7,513 bases of DNA from JARDZI01 sp041639705 (GCA_041639705.1 JBEQBT010000166.1:1-7513), one strand, 5' to 3'; counted from the first letter of the stretch, positions 1-5,489 are shown. Notes: generated by a model from the sequence alone, not told the origin. Translations and numbers: made by a program.

Positions 1-75
1 ATATGGGATTCCCACAATTGATGTAGGTATCGCCTACCACGTTAATGACCTGTCGATGTGGGCATCGACCACTAC
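1..75 (+). repeat. Family A palindromic repeat, copy A1 (left end cut by window edge)
   Basis: This is the right-hand part of a dispersed element whose complete copies are 114-115 bp long (5170-5283 and 1642-1756). The end is a hairpin, GTCGATG (52-58), loop TGGG, CATCGAC (63-69), followed by CACTAC, so the opposite strand begins GTAG. The interior aligns by eye with the 5170 copy across the GATT..CCAATTGATG-like and GGTATCG segments. Only the part inside the window can be judged. Confidence 0.85.
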
Positions 76-198
76 TGCTCTATCATGTTTCACTTTAATT
101 GTTACGCATTCTTCCTAAAACATGAACTAGTAACCTTACATAACTTATTTTGATTCAAAGGAGTCTATATTATGCAAAATATATAAGTCTAATATATT

Positions 199-234
199 CA
201 AAATAAAAAGTACCTGGCAAAACACACCAGGCAC
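199..234 (-). terminator. Rho-independent terminator of the sigma-factor operon
   Basis: Read on the minus strand, an 8-bp stem GTGCCTGG / CCAGGTAC (one G-T wobble, 9-nt loop) is followed at once by TTTTTATTTT. It lies about 50 bp past the stop codon of the zinc-ribbon gene, the last gene of the three-gene minus-strand operon, so it most likely ends that transcript. The rest of 76-282 holds no convincing gene. Confidence 0.82.
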
Positions 235-282
235 CCTTCATTTTAAATATATTACGCAACATCAAAGAATTTAATTCATTCA

Positions 283-624
283 TTACTGTTTCTCCTTTAA
301 TTTAGCATTACATTCAGGGCAAAACTCCCAATCCTTCTCTATCTTTATTCCGCAGTTAGGGCAGGATTCTCTTAATGTTTTTCCGCAATATGGGCATAGT
401 TTTCCACCCTTTTTAATTTCCTTTCCACAATATTTACATTTTTCATGGGTTATTCCCATAACTATAAGGTAAACAATTAATGAACCAGGAAATTGTATTA
501 GTCCAAGTAATCCCCACAGCCAATAATGACTTGTTCCTCTTTTTCTTGCGTTTATAAATATCCAAGTGCCCTGGGTTATCACTATTAGTAATGCAGCAAG
601 TATTATTAGTGTTATTTTATACAT
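283..624 (-). CDS. Two-segment membrane protein with two C-terminal zinc ribbons, in the ECF sigma operon
   Basis: This 113-residue protein has a hydrophobic segment at about residues 3-19 and another at about 34-57, separated by a basic stretch (NARKRG, 25-30). The soluble tail carries eight cysteines in four CxxC pairs: C63/C66 with C77/C80, and C88/C91 with C102/C105. This is a double zinc-ribbon pattern. The membrane part resembles, from memory, the small YxlE/YxlD-type proteins encoded with the Bacillus SigY sigma factor, so a role in controlling the upstream sigma factor is a reasonable inference but is not shown. The ATG follows a strong GGGAGG site, and the gene overlaps the end of the anti-sigma gene by 13 bp, which implies translational coupling. 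It could also be an unrelated DZR-domain membrane protein. No enzyme motif is visible. Confidence 0.85.
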   Translation of the reverse strand: MYKITLIILAALLIVITQGTWIFINARKRGTSHYWLWGLLGLIQFPGSLIVYLIVMGITHEKCKYCGKEIKKGGKLCPYCGKTLRESCPNCGIKIEKDWEFCPECNAKLKEKQ

Positions 625-1034
625 CTTTCTACCTCCCTTATTTTTATAGTTATTATCAAAGGTATAAGAACTAATGGCATATTCAAATATAAAAATATTT
701 GAATATATAACAAAATCCTCATTTCAAAATATAATCCTAGAACTACAAATGGAATTAATATGCTAAATGCTGCAAATATAAAGATAAAGATTTCAAACTT
801 TCTCTTTTTCTTCGTTTTAATGTTTTCCCCAGCATTTATAATATTGAATAAATTTGTTGGCATGTTTAAATTCTCTATATCGAGTATGTCTAGTTTTTGA
901 GAAGCAAAATACAATTTATTTTTAAATTCCATACATTCTGGACAATTCTCAACATGCTTATTAATATAAGTATCTAATTTTTCATCATAGAACTCCTCTA
1001 TAAGTATTTCTTGAATTTCTTCACATTTTTTCAT
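612..1034 (-). CDS. Anti-sigma factor, zinc-finger (zf-HC2/ZAS) type, membrane-anchored
   Basis: The protein has 140 residues from the ATG at 1034. The N-terminal cytoplasmic part has the ZAS zinc-binding pattern: C4, then H27-x3-C31-x2-C34. In the known family this domain holds an ECF sigma factor inactive. A linker (about 35-79) ends in a basic cluster (KTKKKRK, 73-79), followed by two hydrophobic segments at about 80-103 and 107-130 that would anchor it in the membrane. A longer frame opens at a TTG (1064), but the ATG at 1034 is preferred: the AAAGGAGG site lies just upstream of it inside the end of the sigma gene, only one base separates it from the sigma stop codon, and the protein then begins MKKC as the family usually does. 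The gap from GGAGG to ATG is rather long (about 13 nt). Inferred role: binds and restrains the sigma factor encoded directly upstream. Confidence 0.88.
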   Translation of the reverse strand: MKKCEEIQEILIEEFYDEKLDTYINKHVENCPECMEFKNKLYFASQKLDILDIENLNMPTNLFNIINAGENIKTKKKRKFEIFIFIFAAFSILIPFVVLGLYFEMRILLYIQIFLYLNMPLVLIPLIITIKIREVERCIK

Positions 1035-1035
1035 T

Positions 1036-1566
1036 TTAAATAATCTGCCTCCTTTCCATTTCAATAATAATTGCTTTTATACAATTATGAAGTCTTGATC
1101 TAACAGTACCAACAGGAATATTAAGAACCTCTGCAATTTCCTCGTACTTGTATCCCTGGTAATGCTTTAATATAAATACAATTCTTTTTTCATAACTGAG
1201 TCCCTGTAGTACATCCATTATTTCCTTGTATTGAATATTACCTAGTGCTAATTCCTCAGGTCCTGTGTCGTTGCATTCCACGTATTCATCAATAACTTCA
1301 GTGTTTTTATATTTTCTTAAATTATCTCTATATTGATTTGTTGCTATTTTTATAAGCCAACTGGAAAACTTTGCTTCTGGTTTAAATTTTTTAATATTCA
1401 GTACAGCCTTAAGCATTGTCTCCTGGGTAATATCCTGGGCAAGAGTGGAATCTCCTGTCATTTTTATTGTGTATCCAAGGACTATTTTGTAATTATCCAT
1501 TAATAACTTATTCATAGCATATTTATTGTCCCTTTTTGCTTCCTCAATTAGGTTTCTTTCCTCCAT
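1036..1566 (-). CDS. ECF-family RNA polymerase sigma factor (SigY-like)
   Basis: This 176-residue protein has the two-domain plan and usual length of extracytoplasmic-function sigma factors. Region 2 spans about 17-86 and includes the ITQETMLKA core-binding/-10 helix (46-54) and the FSSWLIKIATNQ segment (67-78). A variable linker follows, then region 4 (about 112-165) with a helix-turn-helix of the form YEEIAEVLNIPVGTVRSRLH (141-160), which reads the -35 element. No C-terminal extra domain is present. The ATG follows AAAGGAGGG at a normal distance. It is first in the operon, followed by its likely anti-sigma factor and a zinc-ribbon membrane protein, the classic sigma/anti-sigma order. The upstream GAAC/CGTT promoter suggests autoregulation. 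Resemblance to Bacillus SigY is recalled from sequence and operon order, so the exact subgroup is uncertain. Confidence 0.93.
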   Translation of the reverse strand: MEERNLIEEAKRDNKYAMNKLLMDNYKIVLGYTIKMTGDSTLAQDITQETMLKAVLNIKKFKPEAKFSSWLIKIATNQYRDNLRKYKNTEVIDEYVECNDTGPEELALGNIQYKEIMDVLQGLSYEKRIVFILKHYQGYKYEEIAEVLNIPVGTVRSRLHNCIKAIIIEMERRQII

Positions 1567-1590
1567 CTCTTACCCTCCTTTCATTAATAT

Positions 1591-1616
1591 AACGCAGCAT
1601 ATTTTAGAAAAGTTCA
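1591..1616 (-). promoter_or_regulatory. Candidate ECF-type promoter of the sigma operon (autoregulatory)
   Basis: On the minus strand TGAAC (1616-1612) is separated by 17 bases from CGTT (1594-1591). GAAC in the -35 and CGT in the -10 are hallmarks of ECF sigma promoters, and autoregulated ECF operons carry such a site just upstream. A start about 7 nt downstream (near 1584) would give a leader of about 18 nt that still contains the AAAGGAGGG ribosome site (1581-1573). No good TTGACA/TATAAT pair competes nearby. Confidence 0.6.
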
Positions 1617-1641
1617 TAATTATTTTAGGTTATGTTAAAGA

Positions 1642-1756
1642 GTAGTGGTCGATGCCCACATCGACAGGGCATCAAAAGTGTAAGCGATACCAGCATTAGA
1701 TGTGGAAATCCCATTCACCGCAAATGTCCAAAGCTGATGTGGGCATCAGCCACTAC
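1642..1756 (-). repeat. Family A palindromic repeat, complete copy A2
   Basis: This 115-bp element begins GTAGTGG and ends CCACTAC and is the reverse complement of the 5170-5283 copy. Both ends are hairpins with 7-bp stems and 4-nt loops: GTCGATG/CATCGAC (1648-1665) and GCTGATG/CATCAGC (1733-1750). The centre has a third weaker stem, GGCATC (1668-1673) with GATACC (1686-1691), allowing one G-T pair. It encodes no protein and shows no clear target-site duplication. Identity with the other complete copy is high at the ends and patchy but recognisable inside. Confidence 0.9.
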
Positions 1757-1820
1757 ACAAACATTTTTATTAAAATCAACATCTTTTTTAAACAAAGCCT
1801 TACTTTAATACATATAAATA

Positions 1821-1858
1821 GGACAGTTCTCAGCATCTTAATTAGCTATGAACTGTCC
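1821..1858. repeat. Single GGACAGTTC inverted repeat (family D)
   Basis: GGACAGTTC (1821-1829) is perfectly complementary to GAACTGTCC (1850-1858), with a smaller AGC/GCT stem inside (1832-1834 with 1845-1847). The 20-nt loop region is AT-rich. There is no T-run after either side, so it is not a standard terminator. Only one copy occurs in the window; it is placed here as a repeat because of its symmetry and its position between two repeat families. Confidence 0.6.
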
Positions 1859-1867
1859 CGATGAACC

Positions 1868-1963
1868 TTGCGGGCGAACACTGTTCGCCCCTACACATAC
1901 TTACATTTACACACATACGAATTGCTCTAATTTTACTGTAGGGGGGAACAGTGTTCTCCCGGC
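1868..1963. repeat. Family B palindromes, inverted pair B1/B2
   Basis: B1 (1872-1890) is a perfect 9-bp inverted repeat, GGGCGAACA-C-TGTTCGCCC, followed by CTAC (1891-1894). B2 (1938-1960) begins GTAG and reads as the reverse complement of 1872-1894 at 21 of 23 positions. The two hairpins therefore face each other with GTAG on the inner side, 43 bp apart, and can also pair as one large stem. The layout is that of a BIME, two REP hairpins in opposite orientation. B1 is better preserved than B2, whose own stem has one mismatched pair. Confidence 0.85.
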
Positions 1964-2006
1964 TTTGCAACTATAACAACTAAAAACTATTTTTAAATTC
2001 TACTTT

Positions 2007-3587
2007 CTATTTAGCACGTTTTACTTTTCTTTTTATCATGTCTATTACATAGTCAAGCTCAGGCATTTTAAGCATGTATGCTGCAACTAGGAAGATTATC
2101 ATTGAAATTGTAACTGGCACACCAACACCTATTAGTTGTGTCATTTTAGATGCATGACCTATACTAGCGTCTATTGCCTTGAAGGATAGGAATGCAGCAC
2201 CTCCCATTATTGCAGATGCAATAAGAGACTTTATACTTGAAGCCATAAGCTCCCTTGTCTTAAGTCCTCTTATTCTATTCCCAAGCATTTTATATAATAA
2301 TATCATTTCAAGTATTGATGTCAAGGATGTTGAAAATGCTATTCCACCAAGAGCAAGTTTACTAAATTTAACAAAAGATAAGTTTAGTATTATATTAAAT
2401 ATAAGTACAAGAAACCCTATTTTAACTGGGGTTTTAGTATCCTGTATTGAATAAAATCCCCTAATTATTATAGGAACTATAGATTGACCTATTATTCCTA
2501 TGCTATAAAACATAAGTGCAAACGCAGTCAGCTTCAAGTTCTCCTCAGTAAATGCCCCATGCTTAAATAACAATCTTACAATTGGAACATTTAATGCAAT
2601 TAATCCAATTGAAGAAGGAACTGTTATAAAAGTCAATATTCTAAGTCCAAGTGAAAAAGTATCCTTGAATTCTTTAAATTCTTTTCTAGCAATCAGTGAT
2701 GACATTGTAGGAAATATTGTAGTTGAAATACTAGCAGAGAATATTCCAATAGGCAGCAGCATTATTCTTTGCGCATACCTTAGAGCTGTTATGCTGCCAT
2801 CATCTAATAATGAAGCAATATTCTGATTAACCAATAGGTTTAATCTAACAAAGGCAAGTCCAATAATTGAAGGCCCCATAAGTCTAAGCATTTTTTTATA
2901 GCCTGGATTTTGTAAATCAACTTTAAGAGTGAACTTTCCACCAACTCTTAAAAACTCAGGAGTCTGTATTAGTGCATTAAATATTGCTCCAATTATAACT
3001 CCAACAGCCATTCCATATATTCCAAATTTACTCCCAAGAAGTGCTGCTCCCAGTATTATTCCAATATTATACACAACAGGTCCATATGCTGATACTCTAA
3101 ATCTCTTATAGGAATTCAATATCCCCTTTAATAAGCCAGCAATAACTGTAAAGGTAACTGCAGGAAGCATAACCCTGGTTAACTCAACTGTAAGTTTATA
3201 TTTAGCTGGATTGCTAACAACTCCTGCTGCCACAAGTGGTACCAATAGTTTTGCAAAAATCATACCGAAAATATTAAATACAACAATGAATATTATTGCA
3301 ACAGTAATAAAGGAATTGGCCGCCTTCCAAGCGCCCTCCTCATCATCCTTGGCAAGATATTCTGTAAACACAGGCATGAAACCTGCACTTAATGCCCCAG
3401 CAATAAGCAGGTCATACATCATGTCAGGTATAGCAAATGCTGCATAAAAAGCATCTGTTTGATAGGTTGCCCCAAATACCCCTGCAACAATTGTTTCTCT
3501 TACAAATCCTAATATTCTACTAAGGAAAAGGGTAATCATTACCACAAGGGTCGCCTTTCCCACATTTTCTCCTTTATGTTTTGTCAT
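2007..3587 (-). CDS. murJ: Lipid II flippase MurJ
   Basis: This 526-residue polytopic membrane protein moves lipid II, the peptidoglycan precursor, to the outer face of the cytoplasmic membrane. Length and hydrophobicity fit the MurJ/MviN family (about 14 segments). Visible family marks are SRILGFVRE (23-31) with R24 and R30, TDAF (44-47) with D45, YAQRIMLLP (271-279) with R274, matching the essential arginine near 270 in E. coli, and FYSIQDTKTPVKIG (379-392). The E. coli RR pair at 52-53 is replaced here by Y58-D59. A longer frame opens at a TTG (3611), but the ATG at 3587 is chosen: TATAGGAG lies upstream of it, and the predicted transcript start (about 3614) leaves no leader for the TTG. 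The gene is transcribed alone, from its own promoter. Membership of the wider MOP/polysaccharide flippase superfamily is the only alternative, and the motifs favour MurJ. Confidence 0.93.
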   Translation of the reverse strand: MTKHKGENVGKATLVVMITLFLSRILGFVRETIVAGVFGATYQTDAFYAAFAIPDMMYDLLIAGALSAGFMPVFTEYLAKDDEEGAWKAANSFITVAIIFIVVFNIFGMIFAKLLVPLVAAGVVSNPAKYKLTVELTRVMLPAVTFTVIAGLLKGILNSYKRFRVSAYGPVVYNIGIILGAALLGSKFGIYGMAVGVIIGAIFNALIQTPEFLRVGGKFTLKVDLQNPGYKKMLRLMGPSIIGLAFVRLNLLVNQNIASLLDDGSITALRYAQRIMLLPIGIFSASISTTIFPTMSSLIARKEFKEFKDTFSLGLRILTFITVPSSIGLIALNVPIVRLLFKHGAFTEENLKLTAFALMFYSIGIIGQSIVPIIIRGFYSIQDTKTPVKIGFLVLIFNIILNLSFVKFSKLALGGIAFSTSLTSILEMILLYKMLGNRIRGLKTRELMASSIKSLIASAIMGGAAFLSFKAIDASIGHASKMTQLIGVGVPVTISMIIFLVAAYMLKMPELDYVIDMIKRKVKRAK

Positions 3588-3620
3588 CTCACATTCATCT
3601 CCTATACTCAAGTCTCTTAA

Positions 3621-3649
3621 ATTATAATTGATAATTAACCTTTATTCAA
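3621..3649 (-). promoter_or_regulatory. Housekeeping (sigma-A type) promoter of murJ
   Basis: On the minus strand TTGAAT (3649-3644) is separated by exactly 17 bases from a perfect TATAAT (3626-3621). A start near 3614 gives a leader of about 27 nt to the ATG at 3587, with the GGAG ribosome site inside it. The close fit to consensus and spacing makes this the best promoter in the window. Confidence 0.75.
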
Positions 3650-3736
3650 CCAAGATATCAATTAAATTCTTCGCTATTGCAAAATTAACACTTTTGTTAC
3701 AAAATAGATTTAGGATTATGGTTCTGATACAGGTTC

Positions 3737-3809
3737 TGTCATTCTGAACGTAGTGAAGAATCTTTCCCTGTGATGAGTATTAAGATCCTTCACTACGTTC
3801 AGGATGACA
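3737..3809. repeat. Family C inverted-repeat element, complete
   Basis: Two 28-bp arms, 3737-3764 (beginning TGTCATTCTGAACG) and 3782-3809 (ending CGTTCAGGATGACA), are complementary at 26 of 28 positions and flank a 17-nt loop. A third arm at 7459-7486 matches them closely, so this is a dispersed family. It has no coding capacity. Related TGTCATTCTGA(A/G)CG repeats are, from memory, widespread in bacterial intergenic DNA. A transcript would fold into a long hairpin, but no T-run follows on either strand. Confidence 0.9.
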
Positions 3810-3899
3810 AGCAGGCTTTAATGCAATGACAATATAAGCTAAGCACAATTTTGAGTAAAGCTAAAATTATTAGATATTTATACAGAAAGGACTGTTAAA

Positions 3900-5129
3900 A
3901 TGGAAAAATTATATTACACTAACCCCTACCTAACAAAGTGGGAATCCTCTGTTGAGGATGTAATAGAAAAGGATAATAGATATTATGTTGTTTTATCAAA
4001 AACTGCTTTTTACCCTGAAGGTGGCGGACAGCCATCGGACTTTGGAACAATTGATGGAGTTAAATTATTAGGATTGACAGAGGAAAATGGAGTTATTTAT
4101 CATATTCTTCCTGCTCCACCTAAAAGTTCTACAGTATCCTGTGAATTAGACTTTAATAGACGTTTTGACCTTATGCAGCAGCATTCAGGACAACATCTTC
4201 TTTCTGCAGTGTTTTTCAATTTATACAATGGTAAGACCTCAAGCTTTCATCTTGGTGAGGATTATATATCAATAGACATTTCATTAAATGATGTATCTTC
4301 AGAATTAATCAGGTCAGTTGAAGAAAAGGCAAACCAATATATTTATAAAAATCTTGAGGTTAAGACTTTTATAATCACTCCAGAGGAAATAGATAAATAT
4401 CCATTAAGAAAGCTTCCCACAACTAAGGAGGATATTAGAATTGTAGAAATTCAAGATGTGGATTTTTCACCCTGCTGTGGGACACATGTTACAAGAACTG
4501 GAGAAATAGGTATTATTAAAATTATAAAACATGAAAAATATAAAGGAATCACTAGAATCTATTTCAAATGTGGCATTAGAGGGCTACAGGATTTTCAAAC
4601 TAAAAATGATATTATATTAAGCTTGTCAAAACAATTTAGTGCATCAGAAAATGAGATATTAAGTAGAGCAGGTGCATTATCTCAGGACTTAGACGCTGCA
4701 ATTAAAGCAATAAAGGATTCTAATGAAAAATTGGCATATTATGAAGCCATGGATATAATTAAGGATTGTAATTTGGCGGACGAACAATGTACGCCTCAAC
4801 AGAGTGGGCAACTAACAAAAGCATCCTCCTGTAACAAAATAGCTAGAAGCTTTACAGACAAATCCTTTGGAGATATACAATTACTGAGTAAACATATCTT
4901 GTCCCAGGGAAGTTACATACTAATATTAGCGACCTCTTCTGATAATAAAATACTCTTTACCCATGATGGAAGCTTTGAAGTAAACTGCGGTAAAATATTT
5001 AAAGAAAACCTGTCAAGCTTTAATGGAAAAGGCGGAGGCAGCGATAAGCAAGCCCAGGGAGGCTTCCAAACTGCTGATTATATGAATAGGTTTGTGGAAT
5101 TTTTAAAGGAAATGGTTAACAATTTGTAG
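3900..5129 (+). CDS. alaX: Alanyl-tRNA editing protein, long form (AlaX-L) with DHHA1 domain
   Basis: This 409-residue protein resembles the editing half of alanyl-tRNA synthetase without its aminoacylation domain. The known role of the family is to hydrolyse serine or glycine wrongly attached to tRNA-Ala, in the cytoplasm. Visible marks are FYPEGGGQPSD (37-47), the first zinc-binding motif HSGQH (H95, H99), and the second, CCGTH (C192, H196). A coiled linker (about 235-290) leads to a C-terminal DHHA1 domain ending in GKGGGSDKQAQGGF (376-389 region), the glycine-rich tRNA-contact motif. The ATG follows AAAGGA at 8 nt. It is a single plus-strand gene between two minus-strand units. Residues about 292-311 look like an unusual insertion, and part of it (4776-4800) resembles a family B palindrome. 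The stop codon lies in another copy of that palindrome (5126-5151). Confidence 0.93.
   Translation: MEKLYYTNPYLTKWESSVEDVIEKDNRYYVVLSKTAFYPEGGGQPSDFGTIDGVKLLGLTEENGVIYHILPAPPKSSTVSCELDFNRRFDLMQQHSGQHLLSAVFFNLYNGKTSSFHLGEDYISIDISLNDVSSELIRSVEEKANQYIYKNLEVKTFIITPEEIDKYPLRKLPTTKEDIRIVEIQDVDFSPCCGTHVTRTGEIGIIKIIKHEKYKGITRIYFKCGIRGLQDFQTKNDIILSLSKQFSASENEILSRAGALSQDLDAAIKAIKDSNEKLAYYEAMDIIKDCNLADEQCTPQQSGQLTKASSCNKIARSFTDKSFGDIQLLSKHILSQGSYILILATSSDNKILFTHDGSFEVNCGKIFKENLSSFNGKGGGSDKQAQGGFQTADYMNRFVEFLKEMVNNL
4776..4800 (+). repeat. Family B-like palindrome lying in frame inside alaX
   Basis: This stretch matches the B1 copy (1870-1894) at 20 of 25 positions by eye, keeping the core CGAACA..TGT.CGCC. 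It encodes residues 293-301 of the editing protein, beginning ADEQCTP, at the junction between the linker and the DHHA1 domain. The reading frame is intact. The palindrome is decayed (GGCG/CGCC and AC/GT still pair, other positions do not). An old repeat insertion tolerated in a surface loop is the simplest reading; chance similarity is the alternative. Confidence 0.5.
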
Positions 5130-5151
5130 GGGTGAACGTGTTTGCCCCTAC
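5126..5151 (+). repeat. Family B palindrome B3, overlapping the alaX stop codon
   Basis: GTAGGGG (5126-5132) pairs perfectly with CCCCTAC (5145-5151), and the inner TGAAC/GTTTG bases continue the stem with two wobble pairs. The TAG stop of alaX (5127-5129) is part of the GTAG foot. The hairpin could help end or stabilise the alaX transcript, but no T-run follows, so a classical terminator is not claimed. Confidence 0.8.
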
Positions 5152-5169
5152 ATTGAACATAATCGTGAT

Positions 5170-5283
5170 GTAGTGGCCGATGCCCACATCGGCTTAGGGT
5201 ATTTGCGGTTCATGTGATTCTCCAATTGATGAGGGTATCGTTTACCCCATTGATACCCTGTCGATGTGGGCATCGACCACTAC
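5170..5283 (+). repeat. Family A palindromic repeat, complete copy A3
   Basis: This 114-bp element runs from GTAGTGG to CCACTAC. It contains three hairpins in order: GCCGATG/CATCGGC with loop CCCA (5176-5193), GGGTATC/GATACCC (5233-5239 with 5252-5258), and GTCGATG/CATCGAC with loop TGGG (5260-5277). The two ends are inverted copies of each other with few differences. No protein is encoded and no clear target duplication flanks it. It is the clearest copy for defining the family. Confidence 0.92.
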
Positions 5284-5337
5284 GGTTCTATCATAGTTAT
5301 GTTTTTAGTGTGAGGTGGCTGTCACCAATGGTCAATT

Positions 5338-5489
5338 CTAATCCTTTTTTACATCTTTCACATAGTCAATTATATTCTTTAATAGTTTGTCTGATGTTAA
5401 AACAGCATCACCTGATCTGATTCTGTAGTCATGCAAGAAGTCATAATTATAGCTATGAATAGAATCATAACAGCAATAATTCTTCTCAC
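5338..5489 (-). pseudogene. Frameshifted small lipoprotein gene (candidate)
   Basis: From a GTG at 5489, five bases past the tagA stop, one frame encodes a 30-residue peptide beginning VRRIIAVMILFIAIIMTSC: two arginines, a hydrophobic core and a lipobox-like MTSC ending at C19, as in lipoprotein signal peptides. This frame stops at 5397. The overlapping frame, one base back, is open across the same region and continues to a TAG at 5338-5340 with a sensible charged tail (TSDKLLKNIIDYVKDVKKD). Joined, they would make a small lipoprotein of about 54 residues. Loss of one base, or a sequencing error, would explain the split. The start next to the tagA stop, with AAAGGGGTGA as a possible ribosome site, suggests it was the last gene of that operon. 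No family is recognised; a chance pair of open frames cannot be excluded. Confidence 0.4.

Larger units (their letters stand above)
1567..2006. other. 440-bp intergenic region made largely of palindromic repeats
   Basis: The region separates the start of the sigma operon from the end of murJ, both on the minus strand. From left to right it holds the sigma-operon promoter (1591-1616), a complete family A element (1642-1756), an AT-rich spacer, a GGACAGTTC hairpin (1821-1858) and two inverted family B hairpins (1868-1963). I see no coding potential. The first 44 bases past the murJ stop (1963-2006) contain no GC-rich stem with a T-run, so the B hairpins are the best candidates for stopping murJ transcripts, although they lack a T-tract. 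Confidence 0.75.
3588..3899. other. 312-bp divergent intergenic region between murJ and alaX
   Basis: It contains the murJ promoter (3621-3649), an AT-rich stretch, the family C inverted-repeat element (3737-3809), and the alaX leader. For alaX a weak candidate promoter is TTGAGT (3851-3856) with TATTTA (3875-3880), 18 bases apart. A start from it would fall almost on the AAAGGA ribosome site (3886-3891), so it is doubtful, and the true alaX promoter may lie elsewhere in the gap. No gene is visible. Confidence 0.7.

Noticed and set aside
172..186. AAAGGAG followed by ATG and a four-codon open frame on the plus strand
   Set aside because: Too short to be a gene, with no attenuator or downstream plus-strand gene to regulate; probably chance or a decayed gene start.
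1035..1064. Longer anti-sigma start at a TTG (1064)
   Set aside because: It would place the GGAGG ribosome site inside the gene and add ten residues that the family lacks; the ATG at 1034 fits better.
1642..1963. CRISPR array
   Set aside because: Repeats are of different families and orientations with no regular spacers, and no cas gene is in the window.
2179..2454. 91-codon open frame on the plus strand inside murJ
   Set aside because: It is antisense to clearly conserved MurJ sequence, has no ribosome site and no recognisable protein character; the same holds for 2929-3111 and 3211-3447.
3588..3611. Longer MurJ start at a TTG (3611)
   Set aside because: The predicted transcript begins near 3614, leaving no room for a ribosome site before the TTG, whereas GGAG precedes the ATG at 3587.
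3851..3880. Possible alaX promoter TTGAGT-N18-TATTTA
   Set aside because: The match is weak, and the implied transcript start would cut into the ribosome site; kept only as a note.
5126..5151. Classical rho-independent terminator for alaX
   Set aside because: The stem is good, but no T-run follows, and the same hairpin occurs elsewhere as a dispersed repeat.
5214..5420. 68-codon plus-strand open frame between alaX and tagA
   Set aside because: It runs through the right half of a family A repeat and antisense to the lipoprotein remnant, with no ribosome site; it is explained by the repeat.
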